A stretch of DNA of 64,000 nt from Eublepharis macularius (taxonomy: Eukaryota > Chordata > Lepidosauria > Squamata > Eublepharidae), in assembly GCF_028583425.1 (NCBI RefSeq), contig NC_072800.1, forward strand, positions 95,139,001 to 95,203,000, read 5' to 3'. Shown here piece by piece: positions 56,561 through 64,000 of the stretch. Position numbers and translations under genes: made by a program. Within the stretch, counting starts at the first letter, position 1. The number at the start of each line of letters is the position of its first letter. Below the pieces are notes generated by a model. It was not told the DNA's origin. It ran no database searches and saw only the letters and a list, made by a program, of their open reading frames with translations.

Positions 56561-57560
56561 GGCGAGCGGGCGACTCCGGGCCCCTTTCCTTCCCGCTCGC
56601 TCGCCTGCTTGCCGAGAAGTGCGGGGAGAGGGCGGCCCCGCGCCCCGGCCCGTCCGGGGAAGGCGCCGCCCGCGGAAAGGGGAGGAGAGGGCGGCCGGCT
56701 AGCCGGGACCAGTGAGGCGGGGGGGGGGGGCGCCGGCTGCGACGGGAAGGGCCTTGTGGGGCTCCCCTTGGGGCTGCCTTGGCCCGCCGCCGGGGGGGGG
56801 GGGCGGATTGTAGCCGGGCTGCCTCCCAGCGAGGCGGGCCAAGCAGGCCCGTCGCCCCGTCGCGACCCGGGCGCGAAGCCGTACGGGGCCCGGCGCAGGA
56901 ACTGGGGAAGGCAGGCCCGAGGGGTAGACGGGAGGCGCGGCGGAGAGGGCCTTTCTTCCCTCCCGGCAGCCTCGTCCGGAGGAGAGGCCGCGGGCCCTGA
57001 AGGGAGCCTCCCTCCCCCGAGGCCTCGGCGCCTGCTCTGGGCCCTCGCGGACCGCCCGCCGAGCGGGGCGCTGCGCCAGAGGAGCCCGGCCCGTGGCCCG
57101 CAGGCTCTCCCGCCCCGCCCGGCGCCGGGCTTGGCGCCCCCTTCCCCGGGCAGGCGCTTCCGCGCTGCCTCTGTTCCCGCACCCCGCGAGCGGGCCGGGG
57201 TTGCTGCCCGTCGAGGGGGCTCGACTTGCGGGCTCGAGCCCAGCTGCGCCCCGAACCCGCGCCCGGGGCCCCTTTTTTCGCTCGCCCTCAGCGGGAAGGG
57301 CGAGGGCTCGAGGGCCCGTCGGCCTGGCCGGCCGGTGCTCCTCTTCCCGGGAGGCTCGGCGGGCGGGCCAGAGCGCTCCTGCCCCCGGACTGCCTTTGGC
57401 GCGGAGACCCCTTCAGCCTCTCTTCCCACTGCACGCCCGCCGGGCCCTGTTCCTGCCCTGCCTCGTGTTGCTGCCCGCGGGCCCTTCCGCCGCTGCCCGG
57501 GTCCCGCCTGGCGCCCGCTTGCCTGCCCCGCCCCGCCCGCCTGGTTTCTTACCCTTGCCA
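55880..57560. promoter_or_regulatory. NOS3: CpG-rich island spanning NOS3 exon 1 and promoter
   Basis: Very GC-rich with frequent CpG, beginning in NOS3 intron 1, covering the start-codon exon (56487-56560) and extending about 1 kb upstream. No TATA box stands out. Long ORFs on both strands here are a by-product of GC content. The transcription start was not located. Confidence 0.7.
56487..56560 (-). other. NOS3: NOS3 start-codon exon (acylation signal)
   Basis: Opens [14 protein letters not shown] with donor gtagga. Gly2, Asn3 and a small residue at position 6 fit the N-myristoylation rule, and Cys11 is a candidate palmitoylation site, in keeping with eNOS targeting to Golgi and caveolae. 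The next Cys is Cys30 in exon 2. Spacing differs from the mammalian Cys15/Cys26 pair. Confidence 0.85.
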
Positions 57561-58473
57561 GGCATTTCTGGCGGGGTGGGGGGATGTTCTTCTGGGCAGG
57601 CAGGGCTCCCCCCTCGCCCTCCCCTCTCCGGCCGGGGCGCAGCTTGCGTCACTTGGACCCCTTTGGACCCTTTCTCCCGCTCTGTCCTCCCAAGAGAGCT
57701 TCCTCAGACCGGCAGCCCTTCTTGGGGTGTGTGTGTGTATTTCTCTGCTTTTACAAATTAACATTTTCCCGTGGCTTCCCCCACCCCTGTGCAGAGACCT
57801 CAGTGGCGTCTTCCGGGGACTGGCTGTGCTTTGTGCCCCTTTTCAGGAGTTTGGCCTCAAGGCTGCTCTTGGAGGGGCAGACTGGGGGCCCTGAGGGGGC
57901 GGGTCCTTGATTTGGACCCCCCCCAAAGCTTCTCCTCTAGGATTCTATAAATTATTGAGACGGCAGGTTCCCTCCCCGCTCACTAGTGTTTCTCCACTGC
58001 TCCCAGTGCTCCATGCCTCTAGAAGCGGGTCCAGCCCTGGTCTGGAGCATCTTTTCCTGCTGCATAATTTACACTTGTTTCTTCCTGCATCCCTGTGTCC
58101 CGACAACCCCTCGCCTCTGGATGGCCGGGCTTTGCCCCTTCTGTGGCCCAGGGAGCCAGCCCTGGAGGCAGTGAAGTGAAATAATAACAGCAATATTCAA
58201 GTCAGCCGGACTGGCCGGGAAGGGTTCCCCGCCCCTGACAAATCACTTCCCTTTGGGGAAGAGATTATCTTTTATTTTCCTTTAGAAAACGTATGTGTCA
58301 TCATGTGAAGGCTTACAGCATAGAATAATCATAATTAAAACAGCCAGCACAAATAAGAGGAATCCAGCCCGCAGTAAAACTGGCTGGCTATGGAAGCCAT
58401 ATAACCGACAGTGCACCAGCAGAGAGAACGGCATCACGCAACATAAAAGAATGCCAGAAATTAGCATCACACA
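57561..58473. other. NOS3 upstream region, nothing recognised
   Basis: Moderate GC falling to AT-rich by 58260-58470. A 62-codon - strand ORF (58282-58470) is hydrophobic but matches nothing known to me. This stretch could hold regulatory sites; none could be supported. Confidence 0.5.
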
Positions 58474-59282
58474 TGGTGGCGGAACGGGCGCTGGCTCTCA
58501 GTCCGGGCAACTGAGCCGCCGTCAATGGCCTGCTAGCCCCGCTCTCCGCCTCCCACCGTCCCTGGTGGGCGTGGCTCACACTCTTCGTCGCTGCCACCAC
58601 TCCCTGAATTGTACACCGCCTGACTGAGGGGCAGTGAGACCCCTCTGGCTGAATTTCCCTACTGGGAAGAGAATTCCCCAATCCTTGGGTGGGCCCAGGA
58701 GAATTGGCAACCCACCAAGGTCTGGCCTGATCCGTTTCTCCTGGGCTCCCTCCCTCCCTTCTTGTAGCGTGCCAAGTGGGGGAGCTTACGTAGTCAGAGC
58801 ACCACAAGGTCCTTTATATTCCAAAAAAGTATAATTTATTGACTATATACAGAGCACTGTATACAAAGCAGGTAAAGGCACCACACATAGGGGTAGACCC
58901 CCCTGTTCAGAACAGCCTAACTCTTTATTCCCTTTCTGCTGCCTCCCAGGCCCTCCACATTTAGGGCCCAGGCACCCGGGTTTCCCCCAGCAGCAGGAGC
59001 CTCTCCTTCCTCAACCAAGAAGGAGCCTAACTGACCTTTCCCCCCTCAGGATCAGCTGAGTCCCTCCATTCCGGCTCCACCCCTTATTTTCCCCACAGTT
59101 TCTTGGTCCTGGGGCAGCTGGGAGTTGTAGTCCAGGAAGAAGGGCGTCCCACACCAAGACTCCTGCAGGCCTCTCCCTGGCCCTACAAGCCCATTAACCC
59201 TCATGGGGAACATTTTTTCCCTTTTTAAAACAGATTAACAGCAACCAGCACTCATCTCACCCTTGGCAACCATTTTGTTACA
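58474..59282 (-). repeat. 3' LTR of the Gmr1-like element
   Basis: On the - strand it runs from TGTAACAAAATGG to CCGCCACCA. Homologous solo LTRs at 43891-44794 and 54918-55229 define both ends. It is preceded on the - strand by the polypurine tract at 59283-59295. Confidence 0.88.
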
Positions 59283-59295
59283 CCTCCCCCTCCTC
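59283..59295 (-). other. Polypurine tract next to the 3' LTR
   Basis: GAGGAGGGGGAGG on the - strand, directly abutting the LTR start TGTAAC, as expected for the plus-strand primer of an LTR retroelement. Confidence 0.8.
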
Positions 59296-59442
59296 AGATT
59301 CGACACGGAGGACCCCTCTTCCATAGAAGGGGGGACTGGAGCCGAATCTCCCCAAAAGAAGGTATCATGTCTGCCAACTCATTACCCGGTGTACCAACCT
59401 ACAGAACCTAACAATATCGTTACTGAAGAGGATACAGTCCCT

Positions 59443-60855
59443 TCAGCCTCCGTCGTCCTTCCTGGCTAGGGGGTCAGCCACTACGTTGTCCCGTCCTGGG
59501 ATGTGTTCCACCTTCATGTCAAATTCCTGGATTTTCCAGGACCAACGTTGTAGCTTTGAGTTGGTGTTCTTCATCGTTTGTAGCCACTGGAGAGAAGAGT
59601 GGTCAGTTAACAAAGTAAACTCTTGGCCCCAGACATAAGGTTTCAGTTTGTCCAAAGCCCACACAATTGCAAGGCATTCTTTCTCGACTGATGATAGGTT
59701 CCTTTCCCTGGGGATGTGTTTTCGGCTATGGTAGGCTACCAGGTGTTTAGTCCCTTCCCAGTCTTGTAGCAGCACTCCACCAATTCCTTGGTCAGATGCA
59801 TCTGTGGCTACCAAGAATCTTTTAGAGAAATCCGGGGCTCTTAAGACTGGCATAGGCACCAATGCCTGCTTCAGCCCCTCGAATGCAGTCTGACAGGCTG
59901 GTGTCCACTTTACTTTGTCCGGTGGTCTCTTTCTGGTGAGTGAAGAGAGTGGTTCTGCAAAAGCCCCAAAGTTAGGAACAGATCTTCTGTAGTGTCCTGC
60001 AAGTCCCAGAAACGCTCTCACTTGACGCTTAGTCTTAGGAGGTTCCCAATCTCGGATGGCCTCTACTTTGTCCCACAGGGGGGCTATTGTCCCACTCCCT
60101 ACCCGATGTCCTAGGTACCTGACTTCAGACAATCCAAATTGACATTTTTTTAGTTTCAGTGTAAGCCCACCTACGACTGGTGCCTCAGTGGAGACTAAAG
60201 GCACGGCTTCTGGATATTGTGTGGCATGGTCTACTAACGTCAGTATGTAGCTCTTCTCCCTCTGGGTGAGTTTTGGGAACAGCCCCACAATGTCAATGCC
60301 TACCCTCTGGAAGGCTTCTCCCATAATAGGAAGGGGCTGTAAGGGGGCTTTGGTCTTGCACCCCACCTTACCCACTCTCTGGCCTGTTAGGCAGGTCCTG
60401 CAATACTCCCTCACATCTTGTGCCAGTTTAGGCCAGTAGAAATTCAGTCGCAACCTCTGCCTTGTCTTGTTGGCACCTAGGTGCCCGGCACAAGGGATAT
60501 CATGGGCTAGTCCCAGTAGGTCTCTTCTGTACTTGGCTGGTATTACTAGCTGTTTCACCACCTGCCCGGGATTTGGTTTCTCTTGCGGCCACCACATCCT
60601 ATACAGCCTCCCTTGGTCCCATGTGATCTGATCCATAGTATTTTCAGAAGGCTCTCTTTCCTGCTCTACAGCAGCCTGTCGAAGGGATTCCAGGCTAGGA
60701 TCCTTCTGAGCCTCTTCCTTGAACTCCCCTGGATCTCCTAAACTGCCTGTAAATTGTTCCCTGCTGACTCCTTCTACTAGGTCATCTTCTTGTGGCTCCT
60801 GTATGAGCCTTTCTCCTCCTACTATCTCATCGTCTAGTGCTTCAGGGGGGTCCAA
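59443..60855 (-). pseudogene. Retrotransposon pol remnant: integrase then RT-thumb/RNase H, in frame
   Basis: 470 codons without a stop. Residues about 118-155 carry the integrase H-H-C-C zinc finger (AHDIPCAGHLGANKT ... YCRTC). 188-217 have the first two acidic positions of the integrase core (GIDIVG, LVDHATQYPEA). The frame then jumps at about 226 to the RT connection (KLKKCQFGLSEVRYLGH, about 235-251) and RNase H (TDASDQGIGG, EKECLAIVWAL, LLTDHSSLQWL). The RT active-site region and the third integrase acidic residue are absent. Confidence 0.85.
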
Positions 60856-60944
60856 TGGGAGACCTTCTGCTTCTGAGGCCTCACCTTCCTCCCCCTGGAG
60901 CTGGTTACAGCTGCCCCCTTTTTCTGGATCAGGGATGGGTTAAG

Positions 60945-61075
60945 CTCTGGCTTAAGTGGAACTTCATAGCCCATGATTTGTTTAATGCAATTAAGCACTT
61001 CTGACCAAAATCGCTTTATAGTTTTACAGGCCCACCAGCAATGATAAAAGGAACCTGCTTCCCACACACCCTCCC
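60945..61075 (-). mobile_element. L1 LINE ORF2 C-terminal fragment inside the retrotransposon
   Basis: The - strand frame reads AGSFYHCWWACKTIKRFW, the conserved C-terminal motif of L1-type ORF2. About 130 bases, lying between the gag-protease and pol remnants and supplying the stop of the former. End points are approximate. Confidence 0.65.
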
Positions 61076-62212
61076 CTCTAAGGTTACCTGGCCTGTGCCT
61101 TCAGGCTTCCCCCCAGGGTTAACAGACTCACCTTCCCCATGGGTCTCTTTGCTCCCTGGAACTGGGGCCAGCTGTTTTTCACCCTTCAAGGTCTGGCTGC
61201 GGGTCGCTACATTTAGGGGACATTGGCCTGCCAGAAGGTCCCTGCCTAGCAGTACTGGGTAAAGTTGGTCTGTCTTCACCCCCATCTCCACGAGGTAAAC
61301 CTTTTCCCTCCATTCCAGGGGCACCCTTACCACTGGTACCGTCTGAGATCCTCCACAAGCCCCCACAATCTTAAAAACCTTGTTTGGTAGTACATCCTTG
61401 TCAGATACCAGGTCAGACCTTATAAGCGAGATGGATGAACCCGTATCAGCATACCCTAGAACCACTTGGTCTTTTACCCTCGCTGGCTCTACGAAATCAG
61501 CCCAATCATCAAGGGCCCTCATTGTGGCAAAGAGGCATTCATGCTGGACTAATGCCACCTCCCCTTCTTTCACCTTTGAGACAGCTGGCACCGTAGGAGT
61601 GGGGTTGGGAGATGCTGTTTGCAATTTAGGGCAAGTAATTTTTATATGCCCTGGGTCCCCACAATGATAACACGTTCGACTAGGGGCTTTGTTTCTCATG
61701 GCCATCTCTGGGGTTTTCTTAGGGCCCGCTGGGGTAATAACTTCCCTTCTCCAAGGAGGGGGGCTTGGTTTTCCACCCCTCTGGCCCCGCCCCCCTGCCC
61801 CATTTTCCCACTCCACCCCTTCTCGGTGGGCTACCAGCTTGTCTGCCAGGTCAGTGGCCTCATCGAGGGTTCTGGGCTCCTTGTCCTTGATCAGGCATTG
61901 TAACTCCCTAGGCATCTTGGAGTACAGCTGATCAAGGAGCATCGGTTGGGACACCCCCTTCAGATCATTTACCTTGGCTTCAGTTAGCCACCTTTCCCAC
62001 ATTTCTCCCAGTTTAGCACCATACGCCATATAGGATTTACACTGCAGTGGGCTTAAGGCCCGAAACTGTTTGCGAAAATGGTTGGGTCCCAACTGGAACC
62101 GCTTAAACACAGCCGACTTGAAATCTTTGAAGGCGATTCCTCCGTCCTGGCTAGGCATGCTATGGTACACTGCAGCCAACTCCCCTGTCAAGAGGCTGCA
62201 GAGGTAGGCCAT
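61016..62212 (-). CDS. Retrotransposon gag-protease ORF with SCAN-like capsid segment
   Basis: 398 codons on the - strand. Residues about 40-128 (RFQLGPNHFRKQFRAL, LGEMWERWL, LLDQLYSKMPRELQ) have the helical pattern of the SCAN domain, which is thought to derive from Gmr1-like gag. Residues 181-194 form a CCHC zinc knuckle (CYHCGDPGHIKITC). DTGSS at 256-260 is a retroviral-type aspartic protease site. The N-terminus may be truncated, as the element stops near 62215, and the C-terminus runs into an L1 fragment. Expression is not implied. Confidence 0.8.
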   Translation of the reverse strand: MAYLCSLLTGELAAVYHSMPSQDGGIAFKDFKSAVFKRFQLGPNHFRKQFRALSPLQCKSYMAYGAKLGEMWERWLTEAKVNDLKGVSQPMLLDQLYSKMPRELQCLIKDKEPRTLDEATDLADKLVAHREGVEWENGAGGRGQRGGKPSPPPWRREVITPAGPKKTPEMAMRNKAPSRTCYHCGDPGHIKITCPKLQTASPNPTPTVPAVSKVKEGEVALVQHECLFATMRALDDWADFVEPARVKDQVVLGYADTGSSISLIRSDLVSDKDVLPNKVFKIVGACGGSQTVPVVRVPLEWREKVYLVEMGVKTDQLYPVLLGRDLLAGQCPLNVATRSQTLKGEKQLAPVPGSKETHGEGESVNPGGKPEGTGQVTLEGRVCGKQVPFIIAGGPVKL

Positions 62213-62215
62213 GAA

Positions 62216-62913
62216 GTCTGTTTCTGCCAGACCCCAGCAAGGAAGTCCAAGGCAGAGGCAGGCAATGGCAAACCACCTCTGTGGGATAGCCGTAAGTCGG
62301 CAGTGACGTGAGACTCGCCCACCCCAAAGGATTCTGAGTAGATCTGCTTAGAATTGGTTTGACATTTGCTTTAGAATCCAGGACAGGCTGCAGCAAAGAA
62401 AAGGGATATCTGCAAACTAAGGCGAATGGTGTGAGTGGGTGGCCCAGGCAGTGAACAGCAGTGTGCCCATGGGTGTGTGTGTGTGTGGGGGGGGGGAGCG
62501 GTTTGCATCTTGCACTCTAGAGTTTATGTTTTCAGTTGCAAAATGGTCTCATTCTTCCCCTAGCCCATTTCCAAATGAGACAACTATGGCGTGCATGTGG
62601 ATGTGGCCCATGACAGAGTCAATTTGTGAATCTTTAAGATAACCAAGACTCTTTTTTGTGTTTAGTGCTGTTCTAAGCAGAGTTACACCTTTTTAAGCCC
62701 ATTGAAGTCAGAGGGCAGGGAAGGGTAGAACTCTACTTAGGATGAGGTCAATTTTTAAGAGCAGATTTAAAGTGGGAGGGAGCTCTGCTGGGGTCTCAGT
62801 TCCCAAGGAATTTTATTTATTCATATTAAGCTGGACAGAACTTTTATTCTTTTCAAAATGTGTATTGAATCTTCCAGGAAAAGATACTGAGGTGGTAACT
62901 TAAAAGGTCATCG
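62216..62913. other. Region downstream of the retrotransposon, repeat-derived
   Basis: Begins with an L2-tail-like piece (about 62250-62325, 'agccgtaagtcggcagtgac') and includes a (GT)n/G run (62474-62498) and a fold-back type repeat (62669-62744). No gene. Confidence 0.55.
62669..62744. repeat. Fold-back repeat 'agcagagttacacc ... gaactctacttag'
   Basis: Left arm 'ctaagcagagttacacct', middle 'taagcccattgaagtca', right arm 'tagaactctacttaggat', which is roughly complementary to the left. This is a very common short repeat in squamate genomes; its class is unknown to me. Confidence 0.55.
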
Positions 62914-63290
62914 ATGGTTGTTGTGGATTTTCCGGGCTGTATGGCCATGGTCTTGGCATTGTAGTTCCTGATGTTTTGCCAGCAGCTGTGACTGGCATCT
63001 TCAGAGGTGTAGCACCAAAAGACAGAGATCTCTCAGTGTCACAGAGTGGAGAAGATGTTGGCAGGTAATTTATATCTACTCAGGGAGGTGGGTTTGGGCT
63101 GAGTCATCCTGTAAGAGTTTCCCAGGGTGTGGAATGCTAATGGAGGGAGGCTTCACTGTATCCTGAGGATGTTCTTTTGCATATGGATTGGTGCTTGTTA
63201 TGCTAATCTTCTCAGCAGGGCTATTGTAGGGTGTAGAGTATTTTGTTAGCCTGGTGTTTTTCAGGACTAGAAACCATGCTCTATTCATTC
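62914..63290 (-). mobile_element. Penelope-like repeat, terminal region
   Basis: The + strand begins 'ggttgttgtggattttccgg' and 'gctgtatggccatgg', continues 'gccagcagctgtgactggca', 'tcttcagaggtgtagcacca', and ends in an AT-rich segment with a 71-codon - strand ORF (63288-63076). It shares its terminal motif with the hairpin at 37240. Classed as Penelope-like from memory. It has a hammerhead-like segment on the - strand. Confidence 0.55.
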
Positions 63291-64000
63291 TTAAAGTCTC
63301 TCAACAGGAAAGAAGAGATTACAGAACTAGAAAACAAAGCAAACAAAAAACTGTTTAAAACGTGGTATACTTTAAACAATGCAGGAAGTGGAATTTCAAA
63401 CGCAGACAATGTTCTAGCAAGGGAGGTGATACATACAATAAACATTGCAATAGACTACAATCCTGTCCCTTGTGGAAGCGATCTCCTGAACTGCTTCTTT
63501 ATATTGCATTCAGTTCTAATGCCTCCTGAACATTTCTGTTTTGCATTTTCTGCACAAAAATAGAAGTGTGGAGGGCCTTCCTGACCTCCCAAGGTGGGGG
63601 CCACAACCATTAGCAGAGTGGTGCCTGCAGAAGGCCCTGCTCAGATGAGTGAAGCCTTCGCCATGGGGCGCTGCAGAAGAGGCGGTTCAGCAGGTATGTG
63701 TGTCCGAGGCCACGAAGGGCTTTGTAGGCCCTTGTGATGAACCCAATAACTGATCAGTAACCAACAGAGTGTCTGTAGAATGGCTGAGTGGGAGAGAAGG
63801 CCTGTACATCTTGCTGTGGCCCCTGGGGGAGGAAGTTTCTAGAGGGACCCATTTCCCCAGTTCCAGCTGCGTCAGTCATTCTCCACCAAGACCTCCAGCC
63901 TAAAGTAGGACGGCATTTTACTTCATCCTCGCCCACCTCCTCTCTTCTCTGGGAGCCCACATTTCTCATCAGTTACTGATGTGTGCTGCTGATGGTGTGA
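63291..64000. other. Window end, repeat-derived
   Basis: 63660-63790 resembles the distal part of the repeat at 16855-17420 ('gaggccacgaagggctttgt', 'gatcagtaaccaacagag'). 63291-63560 is AT-rich and matches nothing recognised. No host gene. Confidence 0.5.

Larger units (their letters stand above)
58474..62215 (-). mobile_element. Ty3/gypsy (Gmr1-like) LTR retrotransposon, 5'-truncated and internally deleted
   Basis: Read on the - strand: gag-protease (62212-61016), an L1 fragment, integrase fused to RT-thumb/RNase H (60855-59443), a polypurine tract and a 3' LTR (59282-58474). No 5' LTR is seen; the sequence beyond 62215 is unrelated repeat. Integrase lying before RT is the domain order described for Gmr1-like elements. 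Most of RT and the end of integrase are missing, so it cannot be autonomous. Confidence 0.85.

Noticed and set aside
55684-57910. Very long overlapping ORFs on both strands (up to 581 and 527 codons)
   Set aside because: They lie in the CpG island, overlap NOS3 exon 1 and one another, are low-complexity Pro/Arg/Gly-rich and match no family. Stop-poor GC-rich DNA explains them.
58282-58470. 62-codon hydrophobic ORF on the - strand
   Set aside because: No recognisable homology, no splice or promoter context, and adjacent to a retrotransposon end.
60834-61067. Separate small gene with FYHCWWACK motif
   Set aside because: The motif is that of L1 ORF2 C-terminus and the ORF continues into unrelated retrotransposon sequence.
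1-64000. ABCB8 or KCNH2, the mammalian neighbours of this pair
   Set aside because: No exon with their conserved motifs was found in either flank. They may lie just outside, or synteny may differ.

Overview
The window looks like GC-rich, gene-dense genomic DNA from a squamate reptile (a lizard; the exact group cannot be fixed from sequence alone). The evidence is two large intron-containing vertebrate genes, several tRNA-derived SINE families of the lizard type, a CR1 LINE ending in the ATTCTATG-type tail, hAT transposons, Penelope-like debris and a very high density of poly-G/poly-C runs.

The core is a conserved tail-to-tail pair. ATG9B, the autophagy lipid scramblase, lies on the + strand. 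It can be assembled into 13 coding exons (2575-11343, 795 codons), with a polyadenylation signal at 12440. NOS3, endothelial nitric oxide synthase, lies on the - strand. It can be assembled into 26 coding exons (56560 down to 13848, 1159 codons), with a polyadenylation signal only 46 bases after the stop. Both models stay in frame across every junction. The same gene pair is adjacent in mammals, where the two transcripts overlap; here about 1.36 kb separates the two poly(A) signals. ATG9B intron 2 is a textbook AT-AC (U12-type) intron. All NOS3 cofactor signatures are intact: zinc-thiolate cysteines, heme cysteine, calmodulin helix, FMN, FAD and NADPH motifs, and the C-terminal regulatory serine.

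Layout: 1-44 possible upstream ATG9B exon; 45-2541 intron; 2542-12445 ATG9B; 12446-13796 intergenic, with dispersed repeats; 13797-56560 NOS3, with about 39 kb of intron carrying SINEs, a CR1 broken by a hAT element and a solo LTR, a full-length decayed hAT transposon, and a tiny Penelope-like hairpin insertion; about 55880-57560 CpG-rich NOS3 promoter region; 57561-58473 unassigned; 58474-62215 a 5'-truncated, internally deleted Ty3/gypsy-like retrotransposon on the - strand, with one LTR, a polypurine tract, a pol remnant in which integrase precedes RT/RNase H, an L1 fragment and a SCAN-like gag-protease ORF; 62216-64000 further repeats. LTRs of the same family also sit as solo LTRs in two NOS3 introns, each with a 5-bp target-site duplication. 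No third host gene is visible; the mammalian neighbours ABCB8 and KCNH2 were not found.
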